A DNA stretch of 13,835 nucleotides from Myxococcus sp046520405 (GTDB lineage: Bacteria; Myxococcota; Myxococcia; Myxococcales; Myxococcaceae). The stretch lies in contig JBKGHI010000236.1 in assembly GCA_046520405.1 (NCBI GenBank), positions 1-13,835 of the forward strand, read 5' to 3'. Each line of letters opens with the position of its first letter. The stretch's first letter is position 1. The notes beneath the pieces were generated by a model. That model ran no database searches. It was not told where the DNA came from and worked only from the letters and a program-made list of their open reading frames with translations. Below, in pieces: positions 7,204-13,835 of the stretch. The translations under genes were made by a program, and so were the position numbers.

Positions 7204-8211
7204 ATGACGACCTTCAGAAACAAGCAGGTGACCTGCGCCATCTGCGACAGCGTGAGCGAACAGCGCGCTCTCCAATCCTGCTGCACCTTCGAGCAGCCCG
7301 ACCTCGATGGCCGTCCGGCCGAGATGGCGCGCTCGACCATGGCCTTCTGGATTCAGCAGTGCCCCACGTGTGGCTTCTGCGCGGAGCGCCTCGACCAGGC
7401 GCATCCCAGCGCACGGGACGTCGTCCACACGGAGCCCTATCGCGCGCGACTTCACCATCCGGAGACGCCGGCCCTGCTCAACCGTTTCCTGTGCCTGGCG
7501 CTGCTCAGCGACGCCGCGGGGGCTGTACGGAACGCCGCGGAGTGCCGACTCCATGCGGCCTGGGTGGCGGATGACGCCGGTCTGGAAGAACTCGCCCGAC
7601 GCTGTCGCTCCGAAGCGGCGGACCTGCTCCTGCAGGCGCCCTCTCTCACCCCCTGGGAGCCGGGTGACGAGACCGACTGGGAAGGCTGGCGTGGCGTTCA
7701 GTTGGTGGACCTGTTGCGCCGCGCGGGCCGTGGGGATGAGGCACTGCGTGAGGCGGAACGCGTCCGGCAAGCAGGCGCCTCCTCGCTCATGAAGCAACTG
7801 CTGGTGTTCGAAGGCGCCGCCATCTCGCGTGGCGACATGGGCCGCCACACCGTCAAAGAGGGGCTCGGACTGCCCCTTCCACCGGAGCTCCGGCCTCCCG
7901 AGGACCCGCTCCTCACATACCTGCTCGACAACTACAGCCGCCTCGTGACGGACACCGAGCGGCGGGCCGCGAGGATGGAGGCCTTCAACACGGAAGCGGG
8001 GCCTCGCTGGTCCACGGACCAGCCGGAGATTCTCGCCATGCTGGCCGAGGGAAAGGCCGGACTGGGCCGTGCCCTGGAGAAAAGGCTCCTCGCGGAACAT
8101 CCGGACACGGTCGTCATCAACCGCTGCCCGAAGTGTGATGCCATCACCCGGACGCCCAAGGCCCGTCAGTGCCGCGTGTGTCCCCACACCTGGCGAGACG
8201 TTCCTCGCTGA
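7204..8211 (+). CDS. DUF2225-like protein with two cysteine (zinc) sites
   Basis: A 335-residue soluble protein of unknown function. The N-terminus carries two CxxC pairs, Cys11/Cys14 ('VTCAICDS') and Cys53/Cys56 ('QQCPTCGFCAE'), separated by 'PDLDGRPAEM'; this arrangement resembles the zinc-binding start of DUF2225 proteins. The middle (about 90-300) is alpha-helical and TPR-like, for example 'LVDLLRRAGRGDEALREAERV' at 167-187. A second zinc-ribbon-like site closes the protein with Cys308/Cys311 and Cys323/Cys326 ('NRCPKCDAITR', 'RQCRVCPHTW'). ATG 7204 is chosen because AAGGGA at 7191-7196 precedes it by seven bases. An in-frame ATG at 7078 would add 42 low-complexity residues. It is flanked by strong hairpins on both sides, so it is probably a single-gene transcript. 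Confidence 0.8.
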   Translation: MTTFRNKQVTCAICDSVSEQRALQSCCTFEQPDLDGRPAEMARSTMAFWIQQCPTCGFCAERLDQAHPSARDVVHTEPYRARLHHPETPALLNRFLCLALLSDAAGAVRNAAECRLHAAWVADDAGLEELARRCRSEAADLLLQAPSLTPWEPGDETDWEGWRGVQLVDLLRRAGRGDEALREAERVRQAGASSLMKQLLVFEGAAISRGDMGRHTVKEGLGLPLPPELRPPEDPLLTYLLDNYSRLVTDTERRAARMEAFNTEAGPRWSTDQPEILAMLAEGKAGLGRALEKRLLAEHPDTVVINRCPKCDAITRTPKARQCRVCPHTWRDVPR

Positions 8212-8220
8212 GCCACTTCC

Positions 8221-8261
8221 GGCGGGCCACGGGGCACCCACGGGGTGTCCCCTGGCCCGCC
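8221..8261 (+). terminator. Strong GC hairpin after the DUF2225-like gene
   Basis: GGCGGGCCA at 8221-8229 pairs perfectly with TGGCCCGCC at 8253-8261. The inner GGGGCACC and GGTGTCCCC segments also pair, with one bulged base. It begins ten bases after the stop codon. No U-tract follows. This is probably a terminator or mRNA end. Confidence 0.55.
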
Positions 8262-8364
8262 AGCCTCCTGCGCCACCCCGGCCTTGAGCGGGGCAGCCAG
8301 GCGGGCGGGCGCCATGATTCCGCCCGGGCCCGTCCGTTATCGCCTACGCTGCCCTCCGTCCCCT

Positions 8365-8370
8365 GAAAGG
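8365..8370 (+). promoter_or_regulatory. Ribosome binding site supporting a GTG start
   Basis: GAAAGG ends five bases before GTG 8376 and 14 bases before the in-frame ATG 8385. The spacing favours the GTG as start of the radical SAM gene. Confidence 0.5.
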
Positions 8371-8375
8371 CCGGT

Positions 8376-10100
8376 GTGCGTCGCATGGGTGGTCGTGTCC
8401 TCTCGCCAGTCCTCCTCGTTGGTGCCGGAATGGGGGAAGCCACCTGCGGCATCCTGTACCTGGCGGGCTACCTGCGGCGCGGCGGCATCGAAGCCTTCGT
8501 GCGGCTGTATGACGGGGATGAGACGGAAGCCGAGGTGACGCGCTCCTTCGAGAGTCTCCTGCGCCGTGTACGCCCGAAGCTGGTGGGCATCAGCCTCAAG
8601 TGGTTCCACCACGTGGACCGCGCGCTGCTCATCGCCAGGACGGTGCGGCGGATCGACCCGTCCATCCGCGTCGTGGTGGGCGGCAACTCCGCGTCCTACT
8701 GGTGGAAGGAGCTGAGCGGCTACGACAGCATCGACCACGTCGTGATGGGCGACGGCGAGGTGCCGCTGCTGGCGCTGTGCAACAGCGAGGAGTCCCCGCC
8801 CAACGTCGCGACGCGATACCCGGATGGCCGGCCACGCCGGCTGCCGCTGGCGTACGTGCAGCGCGCCACGAACACGGGCGACATCTACTACTCGCACTTC
8901 AACGACATCTTCCTCAGCCAGATGGACCTGCACTCGTTCTCCGGCTGGGTCGCGCCCGGAAAGGGGTGCGGTGAGAACTGCCTGTACTGCGGCGGCGCCC
9001 GAGGCAACCAGAAGGCGGACTTCGGCCGCGCGAAGCCCTTCCTGCGCGCCGAGGAGAACGTGCGCCGCGACCACCAGGAGATTGCCGGCCGGACGTGGCA
9101 GATGCGCTACGACTTCGCGGGCAGCACCGCCGGGTTCCTGAGCAGCACCTGGGCGGGCGTGGACCTCTCCCACCACTGCTGCACGTACTTCCTCTGGGGC
9201 GTGCCCCGGGAGGAACTGGTGGCGGCGCTGGCCGCGTCGTTCCAGCGCGTCTACATGGTCATCGATATCGGCTGCTTCTCCGAACAGCAGCGCCTGGAGC
9301 AGATGGGCAAGGGCCTGCTCAAGCCGTGCGCGAAGGACCACGAGCTGTTGGAGGTCATCGACGCCTGCCGCAAGTATCCCAACGTGGACATCGAAATCTC
9401 CGGCATCGGGGGCCTGCCCTTCGCGAGCAAGGCCACCCTGGCGGAGGAGCTGCGGCTGGTGGAGCGCATCATCGGCCTGGACTGCGTGGTGGGCTACCAG
9501 CGGCTGGAGGCGCAGCCCGGTGCGCTGGTGACGGAGCACCCCGCGCGCTTCGACATGGTGACGGAGGCGAAGAGCTTCGCGGAGTTCCTCGACTACTTCG
9601 AGCGCCGCGAGCCCGGTGACGTGTCCGTGCCGATGATTCGCTTCCGCGACGCGGGCCTGGAGGCGGCGGTCCAGCAGACCTCCGACCGGGTGGATGCGCT
9701 GGTCTGGAAGCACCGCGACGCGCGCAAGAGCGTCACCGTCCAGGACAGGACGCGGCTGCGCAACACGGCCCCCTGGACCCAGCGCTTCACCCTGGGTGAC
9801 TGGCTGGGCAGCCACCGCGCCCCCGCGAAGCTGGCGGGCGAAGCCGTGACCGTCTTGCGCTCCGTGGATGGCATCACCCTGAGCTGCGCCCCCTCCGTCA
9901 GCCCGAAGCGGTTCTCCGACCCCACGCTGACGCAGGGCGAGGACGGCGCCATCCTCCTGGCCGCCCTGGCCGCCTTCGAGCACCCGACGACGGTCTCCAG
10001 CGCGGTGTCGAAGCTCGGCGCCAGGGCCCGGCTCGACCCGTATTCCGCGCGGGAGGTCATCGACCATCTGGTGGACGGACGCTTCCTTCAGCCAGCGTGA
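8376..10100 (+). CDS. B12-binding-type radical SAM enzyme
   Basis: A 574-residue enzyme. Residues 9-135 resemble a cobalamin-binding Rossmann domain: 'VLLVGAGMGEATCGILYLAGYLRRGG', 'KLVGISLKWFHHVD', 'IRVVVGGNSAS' and 'IDHVVMGDGEVPLL'. The DxHxxG cobalamin-His motif is not visible, so the B12 would have to bind in a base-off/His-off manner or not at all. The radical SAM cluster is Cys198, Cys202 and Cys205 in 'GKGCGENCLYCGGARGNQ', a CX3CX2C pattern followed by GG. The TIM-barrel part runs to about 400, and an extra C-terminal domain near 480-574 looks like a small helical or winged-helix unit. The enzyme should cleave S-adenosylmethionine reductively to start radical chemistry such as methylation or ring formation. 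The substrate is unknown, and no precursor peptide or pathway gene is adjacent. A SIP-type flavoprotein gene follows after 85 bp. Confidence 0.88.
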   Translation: MRRMGGRVLSPVLLVGAGMGEATCGILYLAGYLRRGGIEAFVRLYDGDETEAEVTRSFESLLRRVRPKLVGISLKWFHHVDRALLIARTVRRIDPSIRVVVGGNSASYWWKELSGYDSIDHVVMGDGEVPLLALCNSEESPPNVATRYPDGRPRRLPLAYVQRATNTGDIYYSHFNDIFLSQMDLHSFSGWVAPGKGCGENCLYCGGARGNQKADFGRAKPFLRAEENVRRDHQEIAGRTWQMRYDFAGSTAGFLSSTWAGVDLSHHCCTYFLWGVPREELVAALAASFQRVYMVIDIGCFSEQQRLEQMGKGLLKPCAKDHELLEVIDACRKYPNVDIEISGIGGLPFASKATLAEELRLVERIIGLDCVVGYQRLEAQPGALVTEHPARFDMVTEAKSFAEFLDYFERREPGDVSVPMIRFRDAGLEAAVQQTSDRVDALVWKHRDARKSVTVQDRTRLRNTAPWTQRFTLGDWLGSHRAPAKLAGEAVTVLRSVDGITLSCAPSVSPKRFSDPTLTQGEDGAILLAALAAFEHPTTVSSAVSKLGARARLDPYSAREVIDHLVDGRFLQPA

Positions 10101-10150
10101 GCTTCCGCACCGAGGGGACCGCTTCACGCAACTTCACGAGCCCCAGACGA

Positions 10151-10174
10151 TGCCGGCGCGTATGGAAGCCGGCA
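10151..10174 (+). promoter_or_regulatory. Leader hairpin abutting the SIP gene ribosome binding site
   Basis: TGCCGGC at 10151-10157 and GCCGGCA at 10168-10174 are a perfect seven-base inverted repeat with a ten-base loop. Its right arm touches the AGGGAGG Shine-Dalgarno at 10174-10180. It could be an operator or an RNA hairpin affecting translation; the sequence does not say which. Confidence 0.35.
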
Positions 10175-10180
10175 GGGAGG
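10174..10180 (+). promoter_or_regulatory. Ribosome binding site that sets the SIP gene start
   Basis: AGGGAGG ends five bases before ATG 10186. This favours 10186 over the earlier in-frame ATGs at 10150 and 10162, which lie within or next to the hairpin. Confidence 0.7.
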
Positions 10181-10185
10181 TGCCA

Positions 10186-10896
10186 ATGGCATCCGCGAAG
10201 GCCTTGCTGGGAAGCGTCCTGGGACGGTTCATCTTCACCGACAGCCGAGTGACTCGGATCCACGAGCGCTCGCCCGTCTTCCGGCAGCTGGATTGCGAGG
10301 GGCCCGCGCTGAAGGGCCAGGAGTGGACGCCTGGCGACAAGGTGCAGGTCTTCCTTCCAGGGCTGGGCATGCGCACGTACACCCCGCTGTCCTGGGACGC
10401 GGAGCGGGGCGCCACCTCCTTCCTCGTGTACCTGCACGGCGGCAGCCCGGGTGCGAAGTGGGGCCGCGAGGTGAAGGTGGGTGACACCGTCCAGTTCTTC
10501 GGTCCCCGGCGCTCACTGGCCCTGGAGGCCGGAAACGCACCGGTGGTGCTGTTTGGCGACGAGACATCCTTCGCGGTGGCCTACGCGTTCCGGACAGCGG
10601 CGAAGCGGGACGTCACACCCCTCTTCGAGGTGACGGCTCCCGACGCCTGCGAGCCCGCGCTCCGTGAGCTGGGCTTCGAGGCGCCGCTCGTGGCGCGCGA
10701 GCCAGGGGACGCGCACCTGGCCCGCATCCATGAGCGGCTCCGAGCGGCGCTGCGTGAGAAGCCCGGGGCGGTGCTGGTCATGACGGGCCGGGCGCAGTCC
10801 ATCCAGGCCCTGCGCGCCCGCCTGCGCGGCGACGGCGCCCCCGCCACGTCCAAGGTGAAGGCCTACTGGGCGGTGGGCAAGACAGGGCTCGACTGA
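10186..10896 (+). CDS. Siderophore-interacting protein (SIP/ViuB-type FAD reductase)
   Basis: A 236-residue cytoplasmic flavoprotein of the ferric-siderophore reductase family, which uses NAD(P)H to release iron from siderophores. The FAD-binding barrel carries 'RTYTPLSW' at 63-70, the family's RxYTxR-like motif with Ser in place of the last Arg, and 'HGGSPGAKWG' at 84-93. The nucleotide-binding half shows 'PVVLFGDETSFAVAYAF' at 119-135, and the C-terminus ends 'KAYWAVGKTGLD', like the 'YWR.G' end of SIP proteins but shortened. It follows the radical SAM gene by 85 bp on the same strand. No siderophore synthesis or uptake gene is visible, so a role as a general flavin reductase, perhaps supplying electrons to the preceding enzyme, is possible but unproven. 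Confidence 0.85.
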   Translation: MASAKALLGSVLGRFIFTDSRVTRIHERSPVFRQLDCEGPALKGQEWTPGDKVQVFLPGLGMRTYTPLSWDAERGATSFLVYLHGGSPGAKWGREVKVGDTVQFFGPRRSLALEAGNAPVVLFGDETSFAVAYAFRTAAKRDVTPLFEVTAPDACEPALRELGFEAPLVAREPGDAHLARIHERLRAALREKPGAVLVMTGRAQSIQALRARLRGDGAPATSKVKAYWAVGKTGLD

Positions 10897-10943
10897 CGCC
10901 CCGCCCCGGGAAAGGCGCGCGGAAAATCGGCCGGAAAAGGCCA

Positions 10944-10971
10944 TGTCACACGCGGCACCGGCTGCGTCGTC
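10944..10971 (+). promoter_or_regulatory. ECF41-type promoter for the AhpD-like/sigma operon
   Basis: TGTCACA at 10944-10950 is followed by CGTC at 10965-10968 and an overlapping CGTC at 10968-10971. ECF41 sigma factors are known to recognise TGTCACA and CGTC elements upstream of the carboxymuconolactone-decarboxylase-type partner gene. Spacers here are 14 or 17 bases, the latter closer to the reported ~16. The AhpD-like ATG lies about 50 bases downstream. The sigma factor encoded in the same operon is the probable user, giving autoregulation. Confidence 0.75.
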
Positions 10972-11020
10972 CTGGGGTGGAAGGCAGGCACTTTCGCCCT
11001 GCACGACACAGGAGCCGACC

Positions 11021-11485
11021 ATGAAGCCCCGGATGAACGCGTTCGCCGCCGCCCCCGATGCGATGAAGCTCACGCTGGAGTACGGCCAGAAGCTGCTGGA
11101 GCTGGGCCTGGAGAAGAGCCTCCAGGAATTGGTGAAGATTCGCGCCTCGCAAATCAACGGCTGCGCGTTCTGCATCCACATGCACACCCGGGACGCCCGC
11201 GCACACGGAGAGACCGAGGAGCGCATCTACCTGCTGGACGGCTGGCGGGAGTCGCCCCTGTACACCGAGCGCGAGCGGGCGGCCCTGGCCTGGACGGAGG
11301 CCCTGACGCAGGTGTCCCAGACGCACGCGCCCGATACGGACTACGCGGACCTCAAGCCGCACTTCACGGAGCAGGAAATCGTGCACCTCACCCTGCTCAT
11401 CGGCATGATCAACACCTGGAACCGCATCTCCGTGGGGTTCCGCTCCATCCACGCCGTCACCGCTCCCCGCACCGAGGCCGCCTGA
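11021..11485 (+). CDS. Carboxymuconolactone decarboxylase family, AhpD-like
   Basis: A 154-residue protein of the AhpD/CMD fold. It has the AhpD catalytic pattern E-x11-C-x2-C-x3-H exactly: Glu36, Cys48, Cys51 and His55 ('INGCAFCIHMH'). This arrangement supports thiol-dependent peroxide or disulfide redox chemistry in the cytoplasm. GGAG at 11011-11014 sits six bases before ATG 11021; an in-frame ATG at 10943 overlaps the promoter and is rejected. The stop codon ends one base before the GTG start of the ECF41 sigma gene, so the two are translated from one message. CMD-type genes are the usual partner and target of ECF41 factors. Its physiological substrate is not known. Confidence 0.92.
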   Translation: MKPRMNAFAAAPDAMKLTLEYGQKLLELGLEKSLQELVKIRASQINGCAFCIHMHTRDARAHGETEERIYLLDGWRESPLYTERERAALAWTEALTQVSQTHAPDTDYADLKPHFTEQEIVHLTLLIGMINTWNRISVGFRSIHAVTAPRTEAA

Positions 11486-11486
11486 C

Positions 11487-12353
11487 GTGAATCCCGCTGA
11501 CGCCTTCGACCCGCTGCGCCCCCGCCTGCTCCGCATCGCGTACCGGATGCTGGGCATCGTCGCGGAGGCGGAGGACGTGGTGCAGGAGGCGTACTTGCGC
11601 TGGCACCAGACCGACCGCGCCGCCGTGCGCGACGCCGAAGCCGTGCTCGTCCGCACGGTGACGCGGTTGTGCCTGGACGTCCTGAAGTCCGCCCGCATGC
11701 GCCGTGAGGAGTACGTGGGCACCTGGCTTCCGGAGCCCATCGTCGACGCGGTGGAGGGTGATGACTTGACGCTGACCCTGATGATGGCGCTGGAGCGGCT
11801 GTCCCCCCTGGAGCGCGCCGCCTTCCTCCTGCACGACGTGTTCGGCATGGACTTCGAGCAGGTGGCGAAGGCCATCGACCGGGACCCGGCCGCCTGCCGT
11901 CAGCTCGCGAGCCGCGCGAGGGCCCACGTGCGCGAGGCCCGGCCTCGCTTCCCCGTGTCGGAGACGCAGGGCCGTGAGCTGGCCTCGGCCTTCTACGCGG
12001 CGTCCCGAAACGGGGACATGGGCGCGCTCCAGGCGCTCCTGGCCCACGACGTCGTCGTGTACTCCGACGGCGGCGGCAAGGTGAAGGCCGCCCTCAACCC
12101 CATCTACGGTCAGGAGAAGACGCTGCGCCTCTTCGAGGGCCTGCTGCGCCTCCTGGACGTGAACTACTCGCAGTTGGTGCACGAGGGCTTCATCGACGGG
12201 CTTCCCGCCTTCGTCACCCTGGAGAAGGACGGCACGCTCCAGACGACCGCCCTGGGCATCGAGGACGGCCGCGTCGCCGCCATCTACGTCATCCGGAATC
12301 CCGACAAGCTCCGGAGCATCCACGGGCTGGTGGGAGACAAGCTGTCCTCCTGA
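11487..12353 (+). CDS. ECF41-family RNA polymerase sigma factor with SnoaL-like C-terminal domain
   Basis: A 288-residue sigma factor. Region 2 spans about 8-75 ('LRIAYRMLGIVAEAEDVVQEAYLRW') and region 4 about 95-150 ('LSPLERAAFLLHDVFGMDFEQVAKAI', then 'CRQLASRARAHVRE'). The linker holds the ECF41 motif WLPEP at 80-84. The C-terminal extension from about 160 resembles a SnoaL/NTF2-like fold and carries DGGGK at 194-198 and NPDKL at 271-275. In ECF41 proteins this extension replaces an anti-sigma factor and controls activity from within. It starts with GTG one base after the AhpD-like stop (TGAc GTG), implying translational coupling. It should direct RNA polymerase to the TGTCACA/CGTC promoter upstream. 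The inducing signal is unknown. Confidence 0.95.
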   Translation: MNPADAFDPLRPRLLRIAYRMLGIVAEAEDVVQEAYLRWHQTDRAAVRDAEAVLVRTVTRLCLDVLKSARMRREEYVGTWLPEPIVDAVEGDDLTLTLMMALERLSPLERAAFLLHDVFGMDFEQVAKAIDRDPAACRQLASRARAHVREARPRFPVSETQGRELASAFYAASRNGDMGALQALLAHDVVVYSDGGGKVKAALNPIYGQEKTLRLFEGLLRLLDVNYSQLVHEGFIDGLPAFVTLEKDGTLQTTALGIEDGRVAAIYVIRNPDKLRSIHGLVGDKLSS

Positions 12354-12372
12354 GCGGGTGCCTCACCGAGCC

Positions 12373-12713
12373 TCAGCCTGGCACACGCACGGCGTCCATC
12401 TTGCCGAGCAACCCCTGCAGGCCCGCGAGATGCTGCTGATCATGGCTGCACAGGTAGTGCACCAGGCTCTGCATCGTCAGCGGGCCATAGTGGGATTCAG
12501 CTCGTCTCGCGTCCGGCGCAGGCGGACGTGGTAGCCCAGAATCTCGATGTCCTGCACGTGCCAGACCTGCTCGATGGCGGTCAAAGCCTCGCGCGGCACG
12601 CCTTCCCATGAGGCGGGCGCCCAATACTTGAAGGCCTCCGGAATGGCGGCGTAGTGGGCCTCCAACTGCGCGGGGAAGGCCGCAAGGGATTGAAGTGTGA
12701 TGGATGGGGTCAT
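12373..12713 (-). pseudogene. DinB-superfamily gene with internal deletion and frameshift
   Basis: The first 78 codons (12713 to 12477) encode the start of a DinB-like four-helix metalloprotein: 'MTPSITLQSLAAFPAQLEAHY', 'WHVQDIEILGYHVRLRR' with a metal-ligand-type His, ending 'DELNPTMAR' and TGA. A second phase from about 12490 to 12373 encodes the end of the same family: 'HYGPLTMQSLVHYL' and 'CSHDQQHLAGLQGLLGKM', with the HxxxH ligand pattern. The middle of the protein is absent. The joined pieces make only about 113 codons, where DinB proteins have about 160-170. An out-of-frame deletion near 12488-12494 explains both observations. The gene lies 90 bp downstream of the M43 protease on the same strand and faces the ECF41 gene, 19 bp away tail to tail. 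The product is probably non-functional. Confidence 0.75.
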
Positions 12714-12780
12714 GGCCGCCGACGATAATGAAGCCCGACAACGCGGTCCGCCAGTTGAAGACGCTGCGCCAGCCGTGAGG

Positions 12781-12799
12781 GAGGCGCCCCCCTCGCCTC
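12781..12799 (-). terminator. Hairpin just after the M43 protease gene
   Basis: GAGGCG at 12781-12786 pairs with CGCCTC at 12794-12799 around a seven-base loop. It begins four bases beyond the protease stop codon in the direction of transcription. No U-tract follows. It is a modest terminator candidate between the protease and the DinB remnant. Confidence 0.35.
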
Positions 12800-12803
12800 G
12801 AGG

Positions 12804-13733
12804 TTACTGAGCCAGGTCCGGGCGGTAGGTGGCCAGGGTGCAGCGCATGCGCTGCACCTGCTCCGCACTGAAGCCCGTCATGCAGGCGTCGTCCGTCAGC
12901 TCCATGTAGTTCTGGATGGGGACCGGCACGCCGCCGCAGCTCGTGATTCCCGCGGTGCACCCCTTGTGGGAGGTGGCGTTGGGCGAGGTGTCACAGATGC
13001 GGTCTCCGGTGGTGTAGCACCCCGGCGCGGCGGCCATGCCGCACCCCGAGTAGTACGTGTGGAACAGACCCAGGTAGTGCCCCACCTCGTGCGTGACGGT
13101 CCTCCCGTTGTGGTACGGCGGGACAGGCCCCACCCGTCCGAATGCCAGCCAGTTGATGACCACCCGGTCCTGCGGCTGACCTACGGCGCCCGAGGGGTCC
13201 GCGGGGAGGAAGGGCACGTACCCTCGCGAGCCGCCAGCGCTGTTGGTGTAGATATTCACATAGCGCGTCGGATCCCAGGCGATGCTGAGCCAGTAGCTGC
13301 CCGTGTCCTGGTACCACGTCGTGTTGCAGTAGCGCTGGATGCCCGTGGTCGGGTTGCCCGAGGGGTCCACGGTGGCAAGGAAGAACTCAATCTTGCTATC
13401 CACCCCGCCTCCCCCCGGAGTGCCGGCCAGCGCGCGGAAGTCCTCATTCAGGACTGCAATCTGGCTATGGACCAGCGCGTCCGAGACGTTGCCATTCGTG
13501 CACGCATTGTCCGCGACGACATGGACCACCACGGGAATGCGCAACACCGTCGTGGGCAGCCACTGAGGACCGGGGACGGTCGAATCCAGCGAGCAGTCGG
13601 AGGCGGAGGGGGAGAACTTCGCCACCCAGGAAGGCGCGGGCTCCGGGGAGGCACAGCCGTTGGAGTTGACCGGGTGGGACGCTCCGGACAGGAGGGCCAG
13701 GGCATGACCGACAATCACGTATCCAAGCATCAT
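12804..13733 (-). CDS. Secreted M43-family (pappalysin/cytophagalysin-like) zinc metalloprotease
   Basis: A 309-residue protease. The N-terminus 'MMLGYVIVGHALALLSGASH' resembles a signal sequence, though it lacks the usual positive charge before the hydrophobic core. The propeptide-like region leads into 'VLRIPVVVHVVADN' at 63-76, the typical first strand of M43 enzymes. The zinc site is HEVGHYLGLFH at 215-225, with His215, His219 and His225 as ligands and Glu216 as catalyst. The Met-turn is 'NYMELTDDACMTGFSAEQ' at 275-292, close to the family's NYMDYSDDxCMxxFT. Several Cys pairs around 231-266 fit an exported fold. It probably cleaves proteins outside the cell, fitting a predatory lifestyle by inference. 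Two adjacent ATGs (13733 and 13730) are possible starts; no strong ribosome site is visible. Confidence 0.9.
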   Translation of the reverse strand: MMLGYVIVGHALALLSGASHPVNSNGCASPEPAPSWVAKFSPSASDCSLDSTVPGPQWLPTTVLRIPVVVHVVADNACTNGNVSDALVHSQIAVLNEDFRALAGTPGGGGVDSKIEFFLATVDPSGNPTTGIQRYCNTTWYQDTGSYWLSIAWDPTRYVNIYTNSAGGSRGYVPFLPADPSGAVGQPQDRVVINWLAFGRVGPVPPYHNGRTVTHEVGHYLGLFHTYYSGCGMAAAPGCYTTGDRICDTSPNATSHKGCTAGITSCGGVPVPIQNYMELTDDACMTGFSAEQVQRMRCTLATYRPDLAQ

Positions 13734-13835
13734 TTGAATCCAGGATACCTTGCAGATGCCGTCCAGCGCCAGGCGACATGGCGCTAGGAGTGTGTAGCGG
13801 TAATGGGGTTGGGAGCGAGACCGGACGAGAGACGC

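Noticed and set aside
8337..10127. A 596-residue open frame on the minus strand
   Set aside because: It lies antisense to the radical SAM gene, has His/Arg/Ala-rich composition with no domain, and is explained by the GC bias of the plus-strand gene.
10897..10943. Possible terminator after the SIP-type gene
   Set aside because: Only a short GGCC/GGCC pairing is present, with no convincing stem or U-tract.
12989..12995. A second TGTCACA resembling the ECF41 -35 element
   Set aside because: It lies inside the protease gene and has no CGTC at a suitable distance.
12966..13787. A 273-residue plus-strand open frame opposite the M43 protease
   Set aside because: The minus strand carries the zinc motif HEVGHYLGLFH and Met-turn; the plus-strand product is Arg/Gly/Val-rich with no domain.

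Overview
This 13.8 kb window is very GC-rich, densely coded and mostly plus-strand. It reads like chromosomal DNA of a myxobacterium (Myxococcus, Corallococcus or Pyxidicoccus type). The grounds are heavy G/C third-position use, an RCC1-repeat lipoprotein, a lipoprotein dehydrogenase with Asp-Ser-Gly / Asp-Ala-Gly heptad linkers, and an M43 'HEVGHYLGLFH' secreted protease. The taxonomic call is an inference from style, not a match.

Layout. (1) 66-2052: a LysR regulator followed 40 bp later by an HSL-family alpha/beta hydrolase with a strong Shine-Dalgarno, probably one unit. (2) 2252-3399: a four-helix DoxX-like membrane protein, then a DUF1801 protein with a histone H1-like Lys/Ala/Pro tail. 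(3) 3586-6984: two lipoprotein genes. The first is an Ig-like/RCC1 protein broken by a one-base shift at a C7 run and cut short to three RCC1 repeats. The second is an intact PQQ-type aldose sugar dehydrogenase with six 21-bp linker repeats. (4) 7204-8211: a two-zinc-site protein resembling DUF2225. (5) 8376-10896: a B12-binding-type radical SAM enzyme, then a siderophore-interacting (SIP/ViuB-type) FAD reductase. (6) 11021-12353: an AhpD-like carboxymuconolactone decarboxylase-family gene coupled to an ECF41 sigma factor, with a visible ECF41-type promoter in front. (7) Minus strand 13733-12373: a secreted M43 metalloprotease and, downstream of it, a DinB-superfamily gene that has lost its middle.

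How parts work together. The clearest functional unit is the ECF41 module. The sigma factor carries the family's WLPEP, DGGGK and NPDKL motifs, starts one base after the AhpD-like gene stops, and a TGTCACA...CGTC promoter lies just upstream of that gene, so the pair should be self-activating. The radical SAM gene and the SIP-type reductase are close and co-directional; an electron-supply link is only a suggestion. Strong GC hairpins without U-tracts follow several stop codons and probably act as terminators or 3'-end stabilisers.

I found no tRNA, rRNA, CRISPR array, transposase or phage gene. No gene-free stretch exceeds 300 bases; the longest is 5372-5628. Nothing here is a clear, entirely new system. 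The best leads are the radical SAM enzyme, the ECF41 promoter, the two decayed genes, and the H1-like tail on DUF1801.
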